A DNA stretch of 6,652 nucleotides. Origin: Kiritimatiellales bacterium. Lineage in GTDB: Bacteria > Verrucomicrobiota > Kiritimatiellia > Kiritimatiellales > Pontiellaceae. Positions within the stretch are counted from its first letter, which is position 1. Each line of letters opens with the position of its first letter. Below, in pieces: positions 1 through 5,177 of this stretch. Under the pieces are notes generated by a model. The model searched no databases and was not told the DNA's origin. It saw nothing but the letters and a program-made list of their open reading frames with translations. The stretch is from the NCBI GenBank assembly GCA_015486775.1, contig WFRA01000232.1, positions 1-6,652 of the forward strand, written 5' to 3'. Made by a program: the position numbers and the translations under genes.

Positions 1-1
1 C

Positions 2-145
2 CGGGCGCAGCTCGTCGATGCGATCCGCTCCTTCAGGGAGGGGCGCCCTCGGCTGGATTTTTCAAAAACATACAACATTGTCAATGCCCTTGTTGGAGCC
101 CGAGAGAGCTTGGAACAGGGCGGAAAGGTCATTTCATTACCATAG
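2..145 (+). CDS. C-terminal fragment, probable Gfo/Idh/MocA-family oxidoreductase (partial)
   Basis: An open frame enters from the left edge and gives 47 residues before a TAG stop at 143-145. It starts RAQLVDAIRSF and ends with ARESLEQGGKVISLP. The layout is a stretch like 'FVDAIRxGRP', then a helix with 'NIVNALVGARESLEQGGKV', then a short final strand. This resembles the C-terminal end of Gfo/Idh/MocA NAD(P)-dependent sugar oxidoreductases, where a helix of the type 'AxxAxxSaxxGkxV' closes the protein. The N-terminal nucleotide-binding domain and the catalytic Lys/His lie outside the window, so the family call rests on this tail alone. It lies 27 bases upstream of the first SDR on the same strand, so the two are probably co-transcribed. 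Another oxidoreductase or sugar-pathway enzyme with a similar tail remains possible. Confidence 0.55.
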   Translation, partial: RAQLVDAIRSFREGRPRLDFSKTYNIVNALVGARESLEQGGKVISLP

Positions 146-172
146 AAGGATAAAAGTGGAACGGGAAAAATC

Positions 173-967
173 ATGACACGAAAAGAAGAGCGATTTGATT
201 TAACAGGAAAGGTGGCGTTGGTTGTCGGTGGTGGCGGGTATCTTGGCGTGCCGACTTGCCGTGGGCTGGCAGAACACGGCGCGCATGTGGTCGTTGCCGA
301 TGTCCGAAAGGAGATGGCGGAAAAGGCAAGCATCCAGTTGGCGGCAGAAGGCCTTTCAATTGAAGCCATGGGTCTGGATATTGGCGATGAGGGTGCGGTT
401 AAAGCAGCGATAGATGACATCGTAAGCCGCCACGGACATTTGGATATTGCTGTGAATTCGACGGCCAGGTCGACCGGCAAGCCGATGGACGAGATGGCCT
501 TGGTTGACTGGGAAAAAGGGTTGCGTATTTCTCTAAGTGGTGCATTTGTACTTTCTCGCGAGGCTGGCCGAGTAATGGTTTCCCAAGGCAGTGGCAGTAT
601 CATTCAGTTTAGTAGCATGTACGGCAAGGTTAGCCCTGACCCGCGGATTTACGCACCCAATTTCAATGTGAATCCCGTGGACTACGGCGCGGCCAAGGCG
701 GGTATCTTGCAAATGGTGCGGTACCAAGCCGTGATGCTGGGGCCGAAGGGCGTGCGGGTCAATGCCGTTGTTCCCGGACCCTTCCCCAATCCTGTTGGCC
801 AGGGTGGTGATGCGGAGTTTGTGAAAAAACTTAGCGACAAAGTGCCCATGGCCCGTGTTGGCGATGCAGAGGAAATTGTCGGAGCGGTCGTTTTTCTGGC
901 CTCTGATGCGGCCAGTTTTATAACAGGCACGGAAATCGTCGTGGATGGCGGCTGGACAGCCTGGTAG
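173..967 (+). CDS. SDR-family oxidoreductase (SDR1), atypical catalytic tetrad
   Basis: This 264-residue protein is a classical-length short-chain dehydrogenase/reductase, predicted to be cytosolic and NAD-dependent. The Rossmann glycine motif is GGGGYLG (residues 19-25), in place of the usual TGxxxGxG. An acidic residue at the end of strand 2 (D43 in VVVADVRK) suggests NAD over NADP. The catalytic Ser is S147 or S148 (FSSMYG), and YGAAK supplies Y171 and K175. VNAVVPGP (196-203) and the terminal VDGGW complete the fold. Two features are unusual. NNAG is replaced by NSTA (95-98), and the catalytic-tetrad Asn is replaced by S120 (RISLSG), aligned through the conserved W113. Ser148 to Tyr171 spans 23 residues instead of about 13, so the substrate-side loop is enlarged. 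The ATG at 173 has only a weak GGGA (163-166) as ribosome binding site. The gene sits between a probable Gfo/Idh gene and an aldolase gene, which fits sugar or sugar-acid oxidation. The substrate is not identifiable. Confidence 0.93.
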   Translation: MTRKEERFDLTGKVALVVGGGGYLGVPTCRGLAEHGAHVVVADVRKEMAEKASIQLAAEGLSIEAMGLDIGDEGAVKAAIDDIVSRHGHLDIAVNSTARSTGKPMDEMALVDWEKGLRISLSGAFVLSREAGRVMVSQGSGSIIQFSSMYGKVSPDPRIYAPNFNVNPVDYGAAKAGILQMVRYQAVMLGPKGVRVNAVVPGPFPNPVGQGGDAEFVKKLSDKVPMARVGDAEEIVGAVVFLASDAASFITGTEIVVDGGWTAW

Positions 968-994
968 GCGAATAATTTAACAGCAGAATTAAAA

Positions 995-999
995 AGGAG
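995..999 (+). promoter_or_regulatory. Strong Shine-Dalgarno for the aldolase gene
   Basis: AGGAG within AAAAAGGAGT lies 8 bases before the ATG at 1008. It fixes that start rather than the second ATG at 1014 and is the best ribosome binding site in the left half of the window. Confidence 0.8.
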
Positions 1000-1007
1000 T
1001 TAGAAGC

Positions 1008-1814
1008 ATGCAAATGAGACCAAGCAGAGTATTGAAGAAAATGCGGGCGGGCGAAGTGGCCACCTGTGTAAAACTGAATCTTTCAGATCCCGCAGTGACC
1101 GAGATCGCCGCATTGGCCGGATACGATTGTATTTGGGTGGATATGGAACACGTCCCGCACACGGACACCGACATATTGAACCATGTCCGTGCCGCGAAGA
1201 TGCACGATATGGACACATTGGTGCGGGTGAAGCGCGGCAGCTACAGCGACCTCATCCACCCATTGGAAATGGATGCGTCCGGCATCATGGTTCCGCACCT
1301 GATGAGCCTAGAGGAAGCCAGGAAGATTGTCTACTACACCAAGTTTCATCCGGTCGGTCGGCGACCGCTCGATGGCGGCTATGCCGACGGTGGCTATTGC
1401 ATGCTGCCTCCGGATGAATATATCAAGCAGGCCAATGACCAGCGGTTTGTAATTGTCCAGATCGAGGATCCCGAGCCGCTGGACGAGATGGAAGAGATCG
1501 CAAAGCTCGACGGCATCGACATGCTGTTTTTCGGGGCGGCCGACTTTAGCCAGGGGATCGGAACCCCGGCGCAGTTTGACAATCCCAGGATTGCCGACAC
1601 CCGCAAGCGCGTGGCCGAAGTGGCCCGCAAGCACGGCAAGTTTGCCGGCACGCCCGGCGGTGTGGGCAACTTCGACGAGCTGGCCAACGAGGGCTACCAG
1701 TTCATCAGTGTCGGCGCGGATGTCTACGGTCTCGGCCTCTACTTCAAGGAAATCGTCGAGGGCATCAAGGGAACAAAATCCGGTTCGGCCAAAAGCGTCT
1801 ACAGCGGAAAGTAG
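1008..1814 (+). CDS. HpcH/HpaI-family class II aldolase
   Basis: This 268-residue protein matches the usual length of HpcH/HpaI aldolases, the metal-dependent enzymes that reversibly cleave 2-keto-3-deoxy (or 4-hydroxy-2-oxo) acids to pyruvate and an aldehyde. It should be a cytosolic TIM barrel. The family active-site residues are in order: WVDMEH with the general-base His (H48), the pyruvate-binding Arg in LVRVK (R73), the metal-ligand Glu in VQIED (E153), and the metal-ligand Asp in FFGAADFSQGIG (D179). A Gly/Tyr-rich loop (DGGYADGGY, 122-130) lies where family members place a mobile substrate loop. 'TPGGVGN' (about 215-221) and 'ISVGADVYGL' near residue 235 match the later barrel strands. 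The start is supported by AGGAG at 8-base spacing. It follows SDR1 by 40 bases and is followed by a second SDR, suggesting a catabolic operon that ends in pyruvate. Relatives act on 2-keto-3-deoxyrhamnonate, 2-keto-3-deoxyglucarate or 4-hydroxy-2-oxoheptanedioate, and sequence alone does not choose among them. Confidence 0.93.
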   Translation: MQMRPSRVLKKMRAGEVATCVKLNLSDPAVTEIAALAGYDCIWVDMEHVPHTDTDILNHVRAAKMHDMDTLVRVKRGSYSDLIHPLEMDASGIMVPHLMSLEEARKIVYYTKFHPVGRRPLDGGYADGGYCMLPPDEYIKQANDQRFVIVQIEDPEPLDEMEEIAKLDGIDMLFFGAADFSQGIGTPAQFDNPRIADTRKRVAEVARKHGKFAGTPGGVGNFDELANEGYQFISVGADVYGLGLYFKEIVEGIKGTKSGSAKSVYSGK

Positions 1815-1815
1815 G

Positions 1816-1877
1816 GAATATTGAATATCGAACAGACGAACCGATGAACAGACGAACAAGGAATGTCGAATATTGAA
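1816..1877 (+). repeat. Intergenic direct-repeat element (GAATATCGAA type)
   Basis: The spacer after the aldolase stop holds two nested direct repeats. The 12-mer GAACAGACGAAC occurs exactly at 1830-1841 and 1846-1857, a 16-base period. Outside it, the 17-mers at 1816-1832 and 1861-1877 match at 14 of 17 positions and share GAATAT followed by CGAA or TGAA. The remainder of the spacer, to 1922, is AT-rich with no gene. I see no ORF, tRNA or CRISPR architecture. The pattern looks like dispersed low-complexity intergenic repeat DNA, and its function is unknown. Confidence 0.7.
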
Positions 1878-1922
1878 GGCGAGCACAACGCAATTTGAAC
1901 GAACTAAAACAGAGAGATTAAA

Positions 1923-2705
1923 ATGCACGTCAAAGAACTATTAAGCTTAAAAGAGAAGGTTGTATTAATTACCGGTGGTGAGGGGAAGTATGGCCGGTGC
2001 CTGACGGAGGGGCTGGCGGAGGCCGACGCAAAGGTAATCACCGCCTCCCCTTTTCTGGACGAAGGGGAAAAGGTGGCGGCCATGTTCCGGGAACGGGGTT
2101 TGGATGTGGAGGCCGCATTTGTCGACCAGGCCGACCATGAATCGATCCTGAAACTCAAAGAGGAGCTCAAGGACAAGCATGGCCGGCTGGATGTGCTTGT
2201 CAATTGCGCCGTGGCTCGTCCGGTCAAGGGCTACAACGGGACGTTGGAGCAGTGGAAGCTCTCCATGGACATCAACGCGACCGGTCTGTTCGACATCACC
2301 CGCGAAATGGCCGACCTCATGGCGCAGGGCGGCGGAGGATCCATCGTCAATATTGCCTCCATGATGGGCATGTTCGGCCCCGACCTGACGAACTACGAGG
2401 GCTTGCCGGAAAAATGGAAGGATCAGTCCGCGGACTATTTCTTCCACAAGGGCGGCATGCTCACCCTCACGCGCTATCTTGCAAGGATGCTTGGCGACAA
2501 AAACATCCGCGTCAACGCCATCAGCCCCGGCGGGATCTTTGCCGGACAGCCAGAGCGGTTTGTCGAAAACTATACCAAGAAGGTGCCCGTCGGCCGTCTG
2601 GCCAACAACGACGACATCAAGGGGCCCGTCGTCTTCCTCGCTTCGCAGGCCTCCGCCTACATCAACGGCGAAAACATCCTGATGGACGGCGGAATGCACG
2701 CCTAA
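1923..2705 (+). CDS. SDR-family oxidoreductase (SDR2), canonical tetrad
   Basis: This 260-residue classical SDR is predicted to be a cytosolic NAD(P)-dependent dehydrogenase or reductase. The glycine motif is TGGEGKYG (17-24), followed by VNCAV (93-97) for NNAG. The tetrad is complete: N118 (DINATG), S146 (NIASMMG), Y172 and K176 (YFFHK). ISPGG (200-204) and the terminal MDGGMHA close the fold. Strand 2 ends in TASPF with no Asp, so cofactor preference is unclear. Ser146 to Tyr172 spans 26 residues, with an inserted segment around residues 153-170 carrying NYEG, unlike FabG-type SDRs and longer than the matching loop in SDR1. The two SDRs are clearly diverged, so this is not a recent tandem duplication. 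ATG 1923 follows a modest purine tract (AGAGAGA, 1911-1917). Its place after the aldolase suggests it acts on a sugar, aldonate or 2-keto-3-deoxy acid. The exact reaction is unknown. Confidence 0.93.
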   Translation: MHVKELLSLKEKVVLITGGEGKYGRCLTEGLAEADAKVITASPFLDEGEKVAAMFRERGLDVEAAFVDQADHESILKLKEELKDKHGRLDVLVNCAVARPVKGYNGTLEQWKLSMDINATGLFDITREMADLMAQGGGGSIVNIASMMGMFGPDLTNYEGLPEKWKDQSADYFFHKGGMLTLTRYLARMLGDKNIRVNAISPGGIFAGQPERFVENYTKKVPVGRLANNDDIKGPVVFLASQASAYINGENILMDGGMHA

Positions 2706-2724
2706 GAAAGGCAAGCGAAAAGAG

Positions 2725-2799
2725 GATTCGTGCGATTAGCGAGATTAGTGATCGAAAAACATGGTGAATGGATCGCGAATTTCGCAAATCACGCGAATT
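2725..2799 (+). repeat. Long imperfect inverted repeat / RNA hairpin in the SDR2-symporter spacer
   Basis: Bases 2725-2753 pair with 2771-2799 across a 17-base loop. Paired by hand, 22 of 29 positions are Watson-Crick, 4 are G-U and 3 are mismatched (2733/2791, 2738/2786, 2747/2777). The right arm also belongs to a short direct repeat, CGCGAATTT at 2774-2782 and 2792-2800, each followed by an AAATCA-ending tail. No U-tract follows, so it is not a standard intrinsic terminator. It could be a repetitive REP- or MITE-like palindrome, an mRNA stability or processing element between the two genes, or neutral repeat DNA. Confidence 0.75.
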
Positions 2800-2814
2800 T
2801 GGAGAAATCAAATA

Positions 2815-2820
2815 AAGGGA
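2815..2820 (+). promoter_or_regulatory. Ribosome binding site of the symporter gene
   Basis: AAGGGA lies 7 bases before ATG 2828. It supports that start, which is also the one that yields a signal peptide. Confidence 0.65.
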
Positions 2821-2827
2821 AACGACT

Positions 2828-5098
2828 ATGTACAGAACCGTTCTAATCTGTTTGTTCACAGCCTGCCTGAGTCCGCTCTTTGCGGAAGAGCCATCCCTCG
2901 AGGCTGTTCGCCCGCATGCCATCCAGGTTTTGCAGACCGAGCTGCACAACGGAGACCAGTGGGTCAAGGTGCATGCCGCCGAGATGTTGCTACAAATGGG
3001 CTATGCCGACGGCATCGAACAAGAGTTCCGGCAGGAGCTGGCCCTGCACGGCGAAGAGACGAAATACCGGATCGGCATCCGGCGGGTACTGGTCCGCACG
3101 GCGATGCTTCCCGAAAAACGACAGCAATGGATCGACCAGATCAAGACCGTCTTTTTCGATCCGAATGCCCCGGACCGGATGACGGCCATCGAGACGCTGG
3201 GCAAGCTTCATGTCCCGTTGGCGGACGGCGAGAAAACGACCGTTGCGCAATATGCGCAGGCCGAGCAGGATCCCTTCGCCTTTTGGATCCTGGCGCAGAA
3301 CGGAAGCGAGGAAGCCGTAGCGGAGCTCGAGCGCATGAAAGAATCGGACGATGCGTTGCTGGCGTTCCGGGCCAGTTATTGTTTGAAAAAGCTTCGGCCC
3401 ATATCCGAAGAGGAGTGGCTGGAAGCGGATGGCCTGGAGCAAGCCAAAGCCGCATTGAAGAGCGAAGATGCAACGGAGCGAAAAGAGGCCTGCCAGATGC
3501 TGGGTAGGTTCGGGACGGCGGATCTTCGCGGTCTGTTGGTTCCGCGGCTCAAGGACACCGACCCGGATGTTCGCATCTATGCGGCCGGTGCGCTTCTGCG
3601 GATCGAACGGCGGCGGGACGGCGGCATCGGGGTGCTGGATTGGGCGGTCGTTTTCGGCTATGCCCTTGGCATGCTCCTGATTGGATGGCACTACAGCCGG
3701 AAAACCAAAACGATTGACGACTACCTGCTGGGCGGGCGGGACATGAAAGCGTGGATGGTGGGTTTGTCCCTGTTTGCCACGCTCTTGAGCACGATCACAT
3801 ACATGGCGTATCCGGGGGAAATCATCAAGCACGGCCCGATGATTGCCGCCGGGTTGATCGGGACGCCGCTGGTCATCTGGATCGTGGGCTGGTTCCTCAT
3901 TCCGGCCTTCATGAAAATCCGGGTCACCAGCGCCAACGAAATCCTTGAAATGCGCATGGGGCCGAGCGTCCGCTTGCTGGGCAGCTTCTTCTTTCTGGCT
4001 CTCCGGCTGATGTGGATGGCCATGATTATCTACATCACCACGAAAGCGGTGCTGGGTCCGGTGCTGGGTCTCGATCCGAAATACTTTCCAGTGGTCTGTT
4101 TCCTGCTCGGCGCAATCACCGTGGTCTACACCTCCATGGGGGGATTGAAGGCCGTGATCCTCACCGATGTCATCCAGACCTTCATCCTCTTCTTCGGCGC
4201 GATCCTCTCCATCGTTCTGATCACCATCCATTTCGGAGGATTTTCATGGTTCCCAACCCATTGGGAACCCCATTGGGATCCGCCGGTTTTCTGGTTCGAT
4301 TCCAATGCCCGGGTAACGTTTGCCGGTGCCATCATGATGGGGGTTTTCTGGCAAATCTGCACGGCGGGATCCGACCAGATGGCCGTGCAGCGCTATCTCT
4401 CCACCAGCAGTGTCAAGCAAGCCCGCTCGGCTTTTACCACCTCGATGGGTGCCGGCGTGCTGGTGCAGCTCCTGCTCGCGTTGCTGGGATTTGCCCTGGT
4501 CAGCTATTTTATCGCCAATCCCCAGGAGCTGGCCGACGGGATGGATATCCAGGCGGATGCCGACCAGATTTTCCCCCAGTTCATTATCAGCTCCCTGCCG
4601 GTTGGAATCACCGGCCTGGTCGTGGCCGCGTTGCTGGCCGCAGCCATGTCGAGCCTCTCTTCCGGGCTGAACTCTGCTGGAACAATTATCACCGTCGATT
4701 TCCTCGACCGCTTCGGGAGGAAAAAGCTGGATGAAAAATACCACATAAAACGCGCCCGGGCCGTCTCCTGGGTGATCGGCGCGGCCATTGTTGCCTTGAG
4801 CCTGCTGGTCGGCAACGTGGAGGGAAACCTTCTCGAAGTCATCAACAAGGTTGGGAACCTTTTGGTCGCCCCGCTATTCCTGCTGTTTTTCATGGCGATG
4901 TTTGTACCGTTTGCCAACACGGCGGGAGTTTGGGTCGGCGCGGTCGTCAGTGTTGCGGTGGCGGTGGGCATCGCCTTCTACGAATGGCTAGGCCTCAGCT
5001 TTATCTGGATCATGCCGTGCTCGCTGATCTTCGGCGTTGTTGCCGGGTGCCTGGCCAGCCTGCTGACCGGCGGGAATAAAAAATGGAAAGAAGATTAA
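2828..5098 (+). CDS. Sodium:solute symporter with N-terminal signal peptide and HEAT-like domain
   Basis: This 756-residue inner-membrane protein is far longer than usual sodium:solute symporters (about 500-550) because of an added N-terminal part. Residues 1-19 look like a signal peptide (MYRTVLICLF core, cleavage after LFA). Residues 20-262 are an alpha-helical repeat domain of HEAT/ARM type, clearest at 30-58, 115-130, 176-192, 214-231 and 240-262 (DPDVRIYAAGALLRI). The symporter core runs from about residue 266 to 750, with roughly 13 hydrophobic segments. The DDYLLGGRDM motif precedes LSLFATLLSTITYMAYPG, and the Na+-site helix AAAMSSLSSGLNS (604-616) keeps the SS pair. Thirteen helices with the N-terminus outside, as in PutP, agrees with a periplasmic HEAT domain. 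The likely role is Na+-driven import of a sugar or organic acid that feeds the upstream enzymes. The substrate is unknown. The HEAT part could dock a partner or a secreted enzyme. Start chosen from AAGGGA spacing and the signal peptide. Confidence 0.93.
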   Translation: MYRTVLICLFTACLSPLFAEEPSLEAVRPHAIQVLQTELHNGDQWVKVHAAEMLLQMGYADGIEQEFRQELALHGEETKYRIGIRRVLVRTAMLPEKRQQWIDQIKTVFFDPNAPDRMTAIETLGKLHVPLADGEKTTVAQYAQAEQDPFAFWILAQNGSEEAVAELERMKESDDALLAFRASYCLKKLRPISEEEWLEADGLEQAKAALKSEDATERKEACQMLGRFGTADLRGLLVPRLKDTDPDVRIYAAGALLRIERRRDGGIGVLDWAVVFGYALGMLLIGWHYSRKTKTIDDYLLGGRDMKAWMVGLSLFATLLSTITYMAYPGEIIKHGPMIAAGLIGTPLVIWIVGWFLIPAFMKIRVTSANEILEMRMGPSVRLLGSFFFLALRLMWMAMIIYITTKAVLGPVLGLDPKYFPVVCFLLGAITVVYTSMGGLKAVILTDVIQTFILFFGAILSIVLITIHFGGFSWFPTHWEPHWDPPVFWFDSNARVTFAGAIMMGVFWQICTAGSDQMAVQRYLSTSSVKQARSAFTTSMGAGVLVQLLLALLGFALVSYFIANPQELADGMDIQADADQIFPQFIISSLPVGITGLVVAALLAAAMSSLSSGLNSAGTIITVDFLDRFGRKKLDEKYHIKRARAVSWVIGAAIVALSLLVGNVEGNLLEVINKVGNLLVAPLFLLFFMAMFVPFANTAGVWVGAVVSVAVAVGIAFYEWLGLSFIWIMPCSLIFGVVAGCLASLLTGGNKKWKED
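4248..4269 (+). repeat. Perfect 9-bp inverted repeat inside the symporter gene
   Basis: GGTTCCCAA (4248-4256) and TTGGGAACC (4261-4269) are exact reverse complements around a CCCA loop. A partial second copy, CCATTGGGATCC, follows at once. The stretch encodes the Trp/Pro-rich extramembrane loop FPTHWEPHWDPP, so repeated His-Trp codons may explain it. Confidence 0.6.
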
Positions 5099-5163
5099 CC
5101 TGGCCGAAACTTTGCCGGAGAAAATTTTTATCCGCTCCAAACGAATGACTGCCGCTTTAAAGT

Positions 5164-5169
5164 GGGAGG
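5164..5169 (+). promoter_or_regulatory. Shine-Dalgarno that selects the GTG start at 5178
   Basis: GGGAGG lies 8 bases before GTG 5178. Two other in-frame starts exist. ATG 5145 has no ribosome binding site at workable distance, and GTG 5169 overlaps this motif. The motif therefore decides the start. Confidence 0.75.
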
Positions 5170-5177
5170 TGTACTAC

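Noticed and set aside
1816..1877. CRISPR-like array
   Set aside because: The repeat units are only 12-17 bases, the spacing is a few bases, and there are just two copies, with no cas genes nearby.
1890..1922. Promoter upstream of SDR2 (TTGAAC as -35)
   Set aside because: No credible -10 hexamer at 16-18 bases is found; the only TA-rich candidate abuts the start codon.
1965..2714. Antisense open frame (249 codons) opposite SDR2
   Set aside because: It mirrors SDR2 almost end to end, shows no family motif and has no convincing ribosome binding site. SDR2 has complete family motifs.
2990..4231. Long antisense open frame (413 codons) opposite the symporter gene
   Set aside because: Its translation is rich in His, Asp, Gln, Arg and Pro with no recognisable domain. 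The + strand encodes a clear HEAT-symporter protein there, so this is a codon-bias shadow.
5101..5134. Possible terminator after the symporter gene (GGCCGAAACTTTGCC and an A/T run)
   Set aside because: The best stem has about three strong pairs before a mismatch, and the T-run is short and interrupted. It is too weak to call.
5145..5177. ATG 5145 as an alternative start of the propeller gene
   Set aside because: It is in frame and open, but lacks a suitably spaced ribosome binding site and would place 11 residues before the basic n-region of the signal peptide. GTG 5178 has GGGAGG at 8 bases.
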